This document shows positions 44,811 to 57,361 of a stretch of DNA of 64,000 nt, in pieces. The position numbers and the translations under genes were made by a program. Origin of the DNA: Casuarina equisetifolia (Eukaryota > Streptophyta > Magnoliopsida > Fagales > Casuarinaceae); NCBI GenBank assembly GCA_028551475.1, contig CM052356.1:1002001-1066000 (forward strand), given 5' to 3'. The notes beneath the pieces are model-generated. The model was not told the origin of the DNA and did no database searches. It saw nothing but the letters and a program-made list of their open reading frames with translations. Numbering within the stretch: the first letter of the stretch is position 1; each line of letters starts with the position of its first letter.

Positions 44811-44973
44811 TTATCCCCATCTGAGAATGGCAGAACCCCGTGTAAGACCGGCTCAGAAGCCTGCAGCAGCTATGTTGTGGCCTGGCTTCACCTTCCCACT
44901 TCGGACAGCTTCATCCAGTGCCAATGGAATGGAGGCAGCGCTTGTGTTACCGTAGTTTGCCAAATTTGAAATG
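44811..44973 (-). pseudogene. Partial copy of the last exon of KAS III
   Basis: Minus-strand reading reproduces the end of KAS III ([15 protein letters not shown], then [17 protein letters not shown]) and the same stop region. It matches 46402-46567 closely over 160 bases, then departs abruptly at 44973 into unrelated sequence that stays open on the minus strand ([15 protein letters not shown]). There are no other KAS III exons here, so it cannot be functional. It is one half of a duplication that also copied the GT47 3' end. Confidence 0.85.
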
Positions 44974-45799
44974 GAGAAGAAACATGTCACTTCCACAGCG
45001 CTTGCCACTTCTTTGAACAAGCCACCAGAGCTTTTCTTAGGTGCCTTGGTCATGATTCTTGTACTGAACAAGCTCAAGATCCTCCTCCACATGCGGAAAG
45101 ACAGATGAAATCCTCTGTAAATCTCTCTCTCTCCCCCCTCTTGCACATACGCACATAGAAAAAGGGAAAGAAATTCGGTCAAATCCACAAATCGTCATCT
45201 TGAAATAACATGCTTCGGGGCCTGAAAGAGTCATCATTTACACGATTTACAACAGGGGCTCGCTGTCTTGTATGCTTCATTTTCTGTTTTCATCTCTGGT
45301 TTTTGATATATGCTGTGGTAAATATAACCGTTTTATGCCAAGAAGACTCAGTTCGGATTTAATTTTACTGTCAAATGCTTTGTGATATTACTTCCATGTA
45401 GCTTTTAGCATCGTTGTTGTTCCCAGATGTCCTTGATATGCTTCAAAATTTCAAGGTAAAATCATATAAGGAACACGCAGAATGAGTCAAAACGAAATTC
45501 CACCGCTGAAACTATGTGTGCTTTCTTCTGGTTTAGAGCTGTTGCAGATATGAAAACCCCAGGAAATGCCGTCTTTTCTTTGTTCTTTCTTCTGTTTTAC
45601 AAGTTTTTAATCTAATTAAGATATGATAAATTCTAGCGAACTTTTTTTATGACAACTTTGGGGCGGATTCTGTTTTATATTTAGATTTTATTGAAAGCAG
45701 CCTGAGACTTCGAGGAGGGAAGAGCTCAGGCTTTTTCAATAGGGTACAGTTTATTTTCGCATCTCAATGTGAAGCCTGTGACTTGGCAACACGCCATGC

Positions 45800-46084
45800 T
45801 GAATGTGCTTGAGGAAAAGAAATTCAAGTGGGTAATTTTATCGATGAAATCTTACAGCTTTGGGAGAAGTGGAAGACACTGCACCGAAAGAACATGTCTT
45901 GTTGGGTGGACTGGTGCAAATAAAAGAGATGGGTATTTTGGTATTGGAGTTAATGCCAAGAGTTATGGACAAGAGTCACGGGAATTCCTTGAACTTATAC
46001 ACCATGAAGGATGCTTTTGACATTGCAGTTGAGGGCACTTTGTAGAGGATTACATCCAAGGTTGAAGAATAGGCTTTTCAGTAA
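45800..46084 (+). pseudogene. Partial copy of the GT47 C-terminus
   Basis: From 45940 the sequence matches 44343-44487 and its 3' UTR closely (LELMPRV, HGNSLNLYTMKDAFDIAVEG). Upstream to about 45800 a weaker match remains (KEHVLLGGL for the gene's KEEVVFKGL) with part missing. Early stops replace the last residues. It sits between the intact GT47 gene and the intact KAS III gene, offset 1597 bp from the original. Confidence 0.8.
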
Positions 46085-46401
46085 CATAGATTCTGATTTA
46101 CTTTCTTGTTTCCATGATAATAATGGTTTTGAGTAACTTATATAGATTCCACTCCCTTTTCTCATTTTTGTAAATTAAACCACAAAGAAGATTAGATTAT
46201 TTTGTATCTCATTTTAAAAGTTGTTTCACTAGACACCAGTCGTGATTTTCTTTCCTTTAATGGAGAATGATAAAGAAGAGAGATGGGAAAAAAGAATAAT
46301 TTCCTTGAGGAGAATATGCATGTTCTTTTTGGGGAAAGCATATTGAGAATTTGTCATACATCTGCAATACATATGTAATTGAAGAACAGCACAGTGAGTT
46401 T

Positions 46402-48790
46402 TTATCCCCATCTGAGAATGGCAGAACCCCATGTAAGACCAGCTCCGAAGCCTGCAGCAGCTATGTTGTGGCCTGGCTTCACCTTACCACTTCGGACAGC
46501 TTCATCCAGTGCTAATGGAATGGACGCAGCGCTTGTGTTACCATAGTTTGCCAAATTTGAAATGACCCTTTCTGATGGGACTTCTAAACGTGTGGCAACT
46601 GCATCAATGATCCTCTGGTTTGCCTACATTTATCAACCTCTCATTATTTCTCTGTCTATACAAGTACAATGCACAACATATCACAAGTTTCAAGATTGTC
46701 TCTTACACTATTTTCTACTTTAGACCACATGATTAATGCATTTTATAAGCAAATTTGATAGTGGGGATTGGCTTTTGTCTCTTAATATCTAGAAAAGATA
46801 AGTGAAAGTTACAGAGACTTAGATAACTTTATTGCCACTAAGAATCCAAGAGTCACTCATCCGCAAAAGTGACTTCCTACAAATGACAACAAAGAGTATC
46901 AGAACAGAAGTCCAGACCCAGTTTTTGTTTGTCCCTTCAAGAGCAATATATGTATAACCTTCAACAGATACTGATTTGGCCAACAAAGCAAAAATTTCAC
47001 CTAGACTATCCTCATAAACTCATAGAAAAGAAAGTAAAATAAAAGAGAAGTCAAGAATAGAACAACTATTTCTTAAATTTTACACAAATTTTGGAGGTGC
47101 TATCTGGCATACCTGATGAAGCAGTAACCAATCAATGCTTGAATTAGGTAGACCAGCCTTCTGAAGGGAAGACTCAATTGACTGAGGCACGCATTGAACG
47201 GCAAATCGAAATACTTCTTTGCCATTCATTTGAATATAAGAGTAAGAGGAGCGCCTTGGAGGGAAGTCTAACCCCGAACCATTTGATCCAAACGCATTAT
47301 CTGCTTCATTTTCTTTTATGGTGGCATTTAGATGTCTGCATAAAAGATCACATGCTTAGACATAGATTGAGCTGGAAGTAAAAAGTTTGTTGAGTCATGA
47401 CTATTAGAATCACATGCCTTTGGCCATCACCATCACTATGCAAGTCAAAACCAAATAAACCATCTTCTTCACTGTCACAGGCCTGCAGAATACTTATTAG
47501 AATAAATATGAAATTTTCTTTCCCAGAAGCAGGTATGAAGTAATTATCATCCTTGACCAATTGAACCCGAACTCCCAGAGAATGTACAAGGACGATCAAA
47601 CCTAGTGTCATGTATTTTACAAGGTGTAGGAGATAGGAACTGATAATTGTCTTATTGGCCGTATTAATATCAGTAATCATCTTTTTCTTGGCTTCCAAGA
47701 GCATAAAGCCAAACTACGGAGATGGACATGCGATATGAGGCATTGAGCATCTAAGCATTAGACCCCTCTGGCTCCCAGTGTTTCAGAAACATGGCATCAT
47801 CATAGAAGTCTCATCCAGTAAACTTATTTCAATTAGAACATATGAAGAAGCAATGTTTGATACTCTGGTCATAATGTTGAAAGTCAAAAAGTAAATAAAC
47901 TGGAAAAAAGTCTGGAATCAAGGGTTAAGGTCTCACAATTCTCAACTGAAAAAGAAAATTGCTACATCGGCTAAACCATCTCTCAACAGTCCAAAGTTGT
48001 TTGAATTTTCATTACAAGGCCTTAGATAGACAAACTCAGATATAATTGTATTAACAACCAGACTAGATTTCCAATTTTCTCTATATTTTAAATCCTTAAA
48101 ACAGGGCCAACTCTAAAGTTGCTGTTCCACATACCCAAAGGATCCAACAACCTCATCTAATGGCACTTGAAAAGATCATGACCAACTCATAAATATATAA
48201 TGATATAGGACATTTGTCTGTATTTGCTACTGCAGAAATATGAGAACATGTGGCTGTTTACATATATTGTGACCAAAATAAAGACCATTACCTGCACTAA
48301 TACAGCACCAGCAGCATCTCCAAAGAGAATACAAGTACCCCTATCCGTCCAGTCAACGAATCGAGAAAGAGCATCAGCTCCAATAACTAGAACATTTTCA
48401 AATCCACCTCCTGAAATTTACAAAGGTAGAGTTTAATTATAATCCAAATAGAAGTTAGGACCCACCACAGCAAAGAAGAAATCCCATTACCCCTAATGTG
48501 ACAAGCAGCTGATACAAGACCCAATAAAAATCCGCTACATGCAGCTGTAATATCAAAAGCCAAAGGATTTCTTTTGCAGCCAAGTGCTTTTTGGATCTGA
48601 CAATTACAATACAATAAAAAGGAGAATAGAAAGTCTTAGAGTGGTTACAATACCAACCAAAGTGGAAGCAATTATGTTCTTGGGCAGCATATTTTTGACA
48701 AAGTCATTTAAATAGAATTCAATTCAGCAATTCAGCAATACTAAGACTAAACAAACCTTTTTCTTTTTCTTTCTTTCTCTCTCTCATTTC

Positions 48791-48821
<31 letters not shown>

Positions 48822-51760
48822 GAGAGGGGCAGTTATGGGGAAGTTGAGACTTAAAATTTATCCTAAATGCTTTATTTAACTGAAGCTAGCCTTGTAAAGC
48901 TCACTACTTTATATAATTCAGTCCCTACTCAAAAATTGTGAATAGCATTAACTAGAAGAGAAACAATTCTATCAACTATACATATCTTTTTCTGTTTTGG
49001 ATGTCCTGCTACCCTCGTAATCGCATCATTCAGCTTGTATAGAACCCCTTTTGAAAGAGGAATATGCAGTGAATCATAGTACAAGATAGATTTTCTAAAA
49101 CAAAGAAATGTATCCTTGCATGTGTCTGATAGATTGAAAATAAATAAATAAATAATCTCATAGAAAATCCTTCATTACTTCATTTTATGCACCCAAAATC
49201 ACATACCTACACTTATAGACTAAGCTAGAATCATTAAAAAAAAAAAAAGACAGCAAAAATCATTTTTCTACCTTGCCATGTGAATGCAACATTGCTTAAA
49301 ATGACAAAACCAGAATTCCTAGAGTATTAAGCACATGCATGCTACTCAAACTTATATGAGCATCATTGATCTTTCAACTTAGCAAATTTTCAAAATGTTT
49401 AATATCGTTTCTCTATACCTGAGGAGCACTACCAAAAAGATCTTCTGGTGTTGATGTGCACATCAGGATTAGGTCCACATCATCAGGATCAACTTGTGCC
49501 ATCTCAAGAGCTTTCCTCAATGCCTCTACTGCTAAAGACGTCAAGCTATCTTTGCCTATAAGAGCAACTTTCAAATAAAAGTCATTCATCATTTCCATAA
49601 ATTAAAGTGCCATTGCAAAAGCAATAGGCCCCCCATTTCAAGGCAACTATGCCACAAATTAGAATAAAAATAATCCACCATCCTAGATTTTGAGCACCTT
49701 TCATCAAGAGGTTGCCTCCCAAGCAAGTAAATACTCCCCCTCATATATTTATTTATTTTTGTCGAGGACCAAGAAAATTCAACAAAAACCATTAACAACT
49801 TTGCTAAATATGGCACCTTCATGACCTACAGTAAGTACTAACCTATAAGAACTTGTCGATTACGAATCCCAGCTCGAACAGATATCCATTCATCATTAGT
49901 ATCAACTATTTTTGCAAGATCATCATTTGAAATCTTTAGAGTAGGTATTGCTGAGCCCGAACCAACCAATTTGCAGCCTCTACTGACTAGCATGTCAATA
50001 GATATTCTTTTTAAGTACAGATTAGAATAAAGATTTTTGATTATTCATATCATCAATTTCTAACTCAAAGGTTTCTTCCCCATTCACTCAATGACATATC
50101 AAAATGAGGGGGGTTGGACTCCTAGGAAAAAGTATAACAAAACATTTGTGGGCTTCAAGGAGACACAATTAGGGCTCCAAATACAAAGAATTCCCACATA
50201 AAAAAGACAAAAAAGTAGAATAGCAAGAAGAATCATGAGACGTTAGTAATTGATATAAGACTCTTGTCCCTAAAATATATGTGATATCCAATGGATATTG
50301 CACCTCTAATTCCTATTTGGCCAAATTGGATTGCTAGAAAGCACATAAATTCAAGACTTTGACTGAACAAAGGGAAAACATAAATTTAGGCTTCTTGTTT
50401 ATAATAATATAGACTTGCAAAGGTCAGGTTTTCAATATCTCACACACTGGGGCACCACTGCTTGCTTGAGAAAACCTAATAGACAATCAAACCACCCATA
50501 TGATCATTTCAAATGAATGAACCAAACTAAATGGAATTGTAATAGGTCCTCCTCTTCTGACTATGTAGCAATGATGTAAACTAAGAACGTTTTTGTTTAA
50601 GATATAAAAGATATGCAGAAAAATCTTAACCAAGAAGAATCTTTTTCACTCCCTATGATCCTCTAAGAATACTACCTTTCTTCAAGGCTAAGGAGGAAGG
50701 GAAACTAAAAAGGGTTGCTGCAAGGCTAAAACCTTTAGATAAGGCACCATCTGACTTCTTACTAGAACATGAAAAGTGAGTAGAATTAAACATAAAGAAA
50801 CACATCTTCCTACCAAAAAGCTTTGCAAAACCATACATGTTATCTCAACTATTACTATGTTAAATTTGATGACTTTGGACATTGATTTCAAATGTTAAAA
50901 ACATTCTTTCAACTATCCTTTGACAGGAGGATCAACCCTCCTTCAAGATCTTAGGATTAGACAAAATATTTTCCAACCGCCTTATTAGTACTAAGGAAGT
51001 AAAAACCAAACCCTGCTTAGCCCTTGCTTCCTTCTCCTATAAACTGTTTGTAGCTCATTGAAGAAAAAAAAGCTTTAAATAATGGGAACAGATTTCCTGC
51101 TAAGCAAAATCACGGGAAGCCACTGCAAAAGTCTCTAATAAATGAAAGCAACAAATTGAACAACTTGGTCACCGCCTAGAATATTGAAGCACATCAAATT
51201 CAGAAAAGCAATATTACCCTTAAGATGGATTCCATCAACTGAAATAAAACCCTCTGAGAAAGCATGTGTCCATGCAAAAGAAAACAAGAATACATGATCT
51301 CTTTGCTACCAATCTTAAACATAGTTAAAATAAAAATAAAAAGGAACAAATTGTTCTAGCAAACCCAAAGCCAATAGAGAATTCCGAATCCATTTATAGG
51401 TTTTCAAATAGATATGAGAATCCAACTACATCTTCTCAAACAAGTTCCTACCTACTCCGCTAGTGTAATCCAAAAAGATTTCCTTTCAAAACCAAATACA
51501 CTTTAAAAATTAGCACTGCAACTAACGAATCACCAAAATACAAAAGAAAGCATAAATGAAGTCACCTGGGCATCCAAGATTCAGAAAGGGGATGACCTAG
51601 AAGAAATCTTTTCCGCACATTGTATGGTGCCGGAATAGACTACCCTCTTTGAGAATCCTTCAGGGCAACAAAGCCCATATTGGTAAATCCCTATCGGAAG
51701 TTGAATCCTCTTTCTCAAGCTGGGAACTGAGGAAGCAAAGAATCCAGATGCATTGGCCAT
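46402..51760 (-). CDS. KAS III: 3-ketoacyl-ACP synthase III (KAS III, FabH), plastid
   Basis: Catalyses the first condensation of plastid fatty-acid synthesis, acetyl-CoA plus malonyl-ACP to acetoacetyl-ACP. Minus-strand exons: 51760-51597, 49982-49843, 49555-49419, 48596-48491, 48410-48292, 47482-47418, 47335-47113, 46623-46402. All phases agree, giving 391 aa plus stop, the size of plant KAS III. The start [18 protein letters not shown] matches plant orthologues and is a chloroplast transit peptide rich in Ser/Arg. The catalytic triad is Cys167 (ITAACSGF), His317 (LLLHQAN) and Asn347 (YGNTSAAS), with the 30-residue His-Asn spacing of bacterial FabH. Intron 6 has a GC donor. Exon 2 has a TCAGTAG tandem acceptor (390 or 391 aa). 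A Copia element lies 184 bp before the ATG. The gene is convergent with GT47. Confidence 0.95.
48755..48822. repeat. Pyrimidine-rich microsatellite in a KAS III intron
   Basis: Runs of CTTTT and CT repeats (tttcttttcttttcttttct and ctctctctc) on the plus strand, located in the intron between exons 3 and 4 of KAS III. Likely polymorphic in length. Confidence 0.8.
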
Positions 51761-51907
51761 GTTGTCCTACTACCCCAAACTAAATAACCAAAGAGAGAAG
51801 TGCAATATATATACAAACAGAAAATATAGGAAAGAAAGGCTCGATCTTTTTAACTTCTATGTTAAATAAGAATGAGAATAAGGAGATGAAGAATGTAATA
51901 TGCAAGG

Positions 51908-51913
51908 TATATA
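51908..51913 (-). promoter_or_regulatory. Candidate proximal TATA box of KAS III
   Basis: The minus strand reads CTCTATATACC 31 bases from the retroelement's 5' LTR and about 150 bases before the KAS III ATG. If used, the transcript would start near 51880 and the gene would keep a core promoter next to the LTR. It competes with the candidate at 57352-57361. Confidence 0.35.
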
Positions 51914-51944
51914 GAGCCCATGAGAGGAACCAAAGATCAATAGG

Positions 51945-54900
51945 TGTTATGGAATATCAATATTGTCACAACGTGAAATTAGGATAATTAGCATTATGTA
52001 AATATTTCCCTAATTATTTCTTTCCTTGTATAGCTTCATTCTAGGTCTATATAAAGACCTTATATTGTACATTGTAAAGTAAGGCAACATCAATACAAAG
52101 AGGTTTTCCCTTCACTCAGATTAAAATATAACATGGTATCACAGACCAGCCCGGTCTAACCTCGCTTCCGCCCCTTTTTTTTTTCCCGAGTTCATCAGTC
52201 CTCTTTACTGGCTATTTTTCCAATAATACCCCCTTATTATTTTTTTTCTTCCCGATAATACCCCAACCCTAACCCTAGCCGCCATATTTTCCTTTTTTCC
52301 ACATTAGCCCTGCCCCTTTTTTGAATTACCCCGTTGCCATTTAACCCTAACCGCCGCATCTTCTCTTTTGACCGCCGCTCTCCGCCGTTCTCATGGCCTC
52401 ACCCACCGTAAATCCTCTCAATTCGACCACTACTCACACCCAATCCACCGAAACTCCACCTCCTTCAACGCCCGACACTTCCATCCCCGCCGTCGCACCT
52501 CTCCATGACCCTTATTATCTATCGACGGCCGATTTACAAGCTGGCCCCATTGTTCCTCATTGCCTCGTCGGTGAATCGAATTACACCGTTTAGGCTGAGC
52601 AAATCTATACGGTTTGTCTCGCTCGCAACAAATTAGGTTTTCTCACCGGCAACCTTCATTGACCGACCATCGATCCCGACGCAATCGCTCGCTGGGATTA
52701 GGCACACGCCGCCGTCAAGTCTTGGCTCGTCAATTAAGTTGAACGTTCTCTGGAAAGGCTAGTCTTCCGCTCCAAACTCGTCTCTGAGATTTGGGAGCTC
52801 CTCGCCGACTCCTTCGCCAAGGTTTCCGGCACTCAACGCTACGAGCTCCGTCAGGCAATTTCTGATTTGCGCCTCTCAAGCGGCTGCACCACCACCGAGC
52901 TCACCGACTTCTTCATTCGATTGAAGGACCTATGGAGCGATTTGGAGAATCAGGAGCCCCCGATTCATTACGATTACGGGCTCTGTTCATGCAAGATCAA
53001 CGATCGTCTCCATGATCGCGAGCAAGAGGAGCGCTCCCTGAAATTCCTCATGGGTCTCCCTGAGGAATTTCAGAATCTGCGAACGCAGATCCTCTCTCGG
53101 GACTCCCTTCCCACTTTGGAGTGCACCTACGCCCTTTCGAAGCAGGAAATCCACCAGCGGATAGGAGTTTCCGCCAGTGAAGTGGCCGATTTTCATGGCC
53201 TTCGAACCCCTTTCGGCGATGATGACCCTCACTGGTCGAATCACGCGCAGGGCTGGAGCGGGTCTCGCTCGCCCCGCGCATCAGACCATCGGGCCTCCCA
53301 CAAATCCAGCCTTCCTTCTACGAGCGCCCATGGTTGGCCCATTCAGAACCCATCCACTGGGCCCGCTCCTGACTCGCGGGTCTACACCCATTGTAAGAAA
53401 ACGGGCCACGTCCGTGAGGCCTGTTTTATGCTAATTGGGTACCCACCCAACTGGCAGCCCAAGCATCGTGGTGGCCCATCACGTCGCAGGTCCAATGGGC
53501 TTGGGCCCACTGCCCATAATTCAGCCTCTGATATTTCCATTTTTTCAAAGCCCGCATTTCAAATGGGCTCTTATAGTGGGCCTCCTTCGGGCCTTCTGCC
53601 CCCTCCGCCCAGCCCAAGATTATTGGGCCATAATTCCCCGGCCCCTGGTAGTGTTTTTGAAGGCCCTTCTGGACTGATTTTGACACCCGATCAACAGGCC
53701 AAACTTCTCTCCATGCTCAATCAGGCGGGCCCCACAGACTCCAGTGCCAACTTCACAGGTATTTCTTCCTTAGCCTTATTTAATTCCAATTGGATTATCG
53801 ATTCAGGGGCTAGTGACCATATTACATGTGATTTAAGATGCCTTGATTCATTTTCTCCATGTGCCTCTCAAATTTTTATTCGCTTACCTAATCAAACCCG
53901 TAGCCCCATCACTCATATTGGCCATTCTCGACCCAACCCTCATTTAATTTTATGACATGTTTTATATGCTCCTCTTTTTCGTCATAACCTTTTATCTATT
54001 CAAAAACTAACCCGTGATAACAATTGTGTGGCTCTATTTTTTGATAAATTTTATGTTTTCCAGGACCGTACGACTGGGGCGCTGATAGGGCTTGGCAAGG
54101 CTGAAGAGGGACTTTATTTCTTTGTTCAGTTATTCCTAAACATTTTCATTCAGTTTTCTTTGAATATTTATCTTCCATTTTGAATTCTCATTGTAATCCC
54201 AAGCAGTCCCCTGCTTGTAACTCCATTTTTAATAATGAATATTTTCTTTGGCATCAACGCCTTGGTCACTCATCATTAAAATCTTATTTTGCTAATAGCA
54301 AAATGATTTCTTGCCCAAATTTTTTCGCTTGTGATGTTTGTCCCTTAGCCAAATAAACACGTGCCCCTTTTCCTTTTCGTAATTTTGTCACAACTTCTAT
54401 TTTTGATCTTGTTCACATGGACCTCTGGGGTTCTCATCGTCATCCTACCCATGATGATGCACGTTATTTTTTGACCATCGTTGATGATTTCTCCCGTGCA
54501 ACTTGGACTTTTCTCCTTCATTTCAAAAGCCAAGTTTTTTCCAAAATTCAATCTTTCCTTTCCATGGCTCATACCCAATTCAATGCTACTATCAAACACA
54601 TCCGCTCTGACAACGACACTGAATTTTTTTCCTCCGAATGCTCTTCTCATCTCCGCTCTCGCGGCATCATCCATGAAAGCTCTTGCATCCATACTCCACA
54701 ACAAAATGGGGTGGTTGAACACAAGCATCGTCACCTTCTCGATGTGGCTCGTGCCTTACTTTTTCAAGCTCATCTACCCTCCCAATTCTAGGGTGAATGC
54801 ATCCTTACTGCTACTTACCTCATTAATCGCCTTCCAACTTCTACTCTTCACGGCATCACACCTTACGAGCGTCTCTTTGGTACTCGTCCTCTTCTTGATC

Positions 54901-57316
54901 ATCTCCGTGTTTTTGGTTGTCAATGTTATGCTACAACTGTCAGACCTCGTGACAAATTTAGTCCTCGTGCCACCCCTTGTGTTTTTATTAGGCATCCATC
55001 CTATCAGAAAGGATACAAACTTTTTGACCCTGCTACAAACAAAATTTTTGTGAGTCGTGATGTCTTTTTTCGCAAAGATGTTTTTCCTTTTGCCTTGCAG
55101 GTTTCTCCTTTGTCCCCCGACGGCTCGGTCATCTCTTCAGTGCCCATCATACCTCCTGAGGAATCCTACTCCCCATCTACCCTTCTTGTTGATGTACCTC
55201 CTCCTCCCGCTCAACCATCTTCTCGCCCCGACCCTTCGGCCTCAGCCCCTTCTATTCCTATTCCTCCTTCAACCGACCCTTTTTTGGATTGTCCTTCACC
55301 CACTCCTTCCGACTGTCCTCCAACTTCCATACCTACCCTCCCACCTCTACCTCCTTCCCCAGAACCCTTACCTTTATCTCCCATTGTTCGACGTTCTGGT
55401 CGTCCCACCAAACCACCAATCTGGAGTAGTGACTACCTTTATCCTACCCTACCTTCCTCCTCCTGTATCTATCCAATTTCCAATTCCATTTCTTTAGGCC
55501 AATGCCATCCCCAACATCGTCATTTTGTTGCTTCCATTTCGGCCATTCCTGAACCCACTTATTATCATGAGGCTGTTAAGGACCCCCACTGGGTTGTTGC
55601 CATGGATAGTGAGCTCGCTGCTCTCGAGGCAAATCACACTTGGGATGTGGTCCCTTTACCCCCTGGTCGTCGTTCTGTTGGTTGCAAATGGGTTTACAAT
55701 GTTAAATACCGTGCAGATGGTTCTGTTGAGCGCTATAAAGCCTGTTTGGTCGCCAAAGGCTATAGTCAACATGAAGGTTTTGACTATCAAGATACTTTTT
55801 CACCCACTGCCAAACATGTTACTGTTTGACTTCTCATCATTATTGTTTCAGTGCATCATTGGCCCTTGGTCCAGATGGACGTCCAAAATGCTTTCCTTCA
55901 TGGTGATCTATCTAAAGAGGTTTATATGGCTCTTCCTCCCAGATTTCACAATCAGGGGGAGGGACTTGTATGTCGATTGTGCAAATCCCTATATGGTCTC
56001 AAGCAAGCATCTCGCCAGTGGAATGTCAAATTTACTTCAGCCTTACTTGCATATGGCTTCTGACAATCTTGGCATGACTACTCTCTCTTCACCAAAACTT
56101 AGGGAAGTTCTTTTGTGGCACTACTCATTTATGTTGATGATATTTTGATCACAGGAAACAACAAGACAGCTATATCTGACTTAAAGAGCTACTTACACTC
56201 TACTTTTTCCATGAAGGACCTTGGACAATCAAAATTCTTCCTTGGTATTAAGATCGCTCAATCCCCACATGGCATTTCCTTGAGTCAGCGAAAATATACC
56301 TTAGAACTCATCTCTGAAGCAGGACTAGCTAGATCCAAACCATCAGTAATTCCTATGGAGCAGAACAAAAAATTTACAAGTATTGAATATGATGCAAGTT
56401 CCAAAGAAGAGGTTCATGATCCACCGCTCGAAGATCCTTCTACCTATCAACGTCTAGTTGGGAGATTAATTTATTTAACTCTCACCAGACCGGACATCAC
56501 TTTTCCAGTCCAGCTACTCAGTCAATTTATGCATGAACCGAAACAGTCACACATGGAGGCAGCTATGAAAATCATTCGATATCTCAAGAGTTGCCCAGGT
56601 CTTGGACTCATGTTTCCCTCAACGTCGAAATTGGAGATCAAAGCCTATTGTGATTCAGACTACAATACTTGCCCTATGACACGCCGATCAACCACGGGTT
56701 TCTGCATAATGCTTGGGAATTCTCTAGTATCTTGGCGATCCAAAAAACAGCCAACCGTCTCTTTATCTTCTGCAGAAGCTGAGTATCGAGCCATGCAAGT
56801 CACCACCTGTGAGATAGTATGGATAATGGGGCTACTTCGTGATTTTGGTTTCTATCTCCGACAGCCAGCTCTACTTTTTTGTGATAATGAAGCAGCTAAG
56901 AAAATTGTGGCAAATCTGATATTTCATGAGAGAACTAAACATATAGAGGTGGATTGCCATTATGTGAGAGAAAAATTGCAACAAGGAATAATTTCGACCG
57001 GTCATATATCTACCAAGGAACAACCTGCAGACTTGTTCACTAAAGCCCTTAACAACAGGCAACATTGGCATCTTCTCTCCAAGCTCGGAGTATTTGACTT
57101 GTTCAAATCTCCGGCTTGAGGGGGAGTGTTATGGAATATCAATATTGTCACAACGTGAAATCAGGATAATTAGCATTATGTAAATATTTCCCTAATTATT
57201 TTTTTTCCTTGTATAGCTTCATTCTAGGTCTATATAAAGACCTTATATTGTACATTGTAAAGTAAGGCAGCATCAATACAAAGAGGTTTTCCCTTCACTC
57301 AGATCAAAATATAACA
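51945..57316 (+). mobile_element. Copia LTR retrotransposon, nearly full-length, young, broken coding region
   Basis: LTRs of about 189 bp at 51945-52133 and 57127-57316 (TGTTAT...ATAACA) differ at only about four or five positions. The flanking five bases are identical (atagg at 51940-51944 and 57317-57321). A primer-binding site for initiator tRNA-Met (tggtatcacaga) starts at 52134 and a purine tract (gagggggag) ends before the 3' LTR. Parts in Copia order: gag (about 52390-53700, with CCHC knuckle near 53385), protease (WIIDSGASDHIT near 53795), integrase (about 54250-55030), Pro/Ser-rich linker (about 55080-55480), reverse transcriptase (about 55560-56300) and RNase H (about 56630-57100; FCDNEAAKKIV). 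The size and short LTRs suit the Ale/Retrofit group (inference). The coding region carries several breaks. LTR similarity indicates recent insertion. Confidence 0.93.
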
Positions 57317-57351
57317 ATAGGTAACAGACACACTGGTCTCTCTTAAGCTTA

Positions 57352-57361
57352 TTTTTTTATA
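57352..57361 (-). promoter_or_regulatory. Candidate distal (ancestral) TATA box of KAS III
   Basis: The minus strand reads TATAAAAAAA about 40 bases upstream of the retroelement's outer end. With the element absent, a start near 57328 would give a 5' UTR of about 195 bases to the ATG at 51760. This is a better match than the TATATA at 51908, but the site also falls in a palindrome (aagcttat...ataagctt). Confidence 0.35.
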
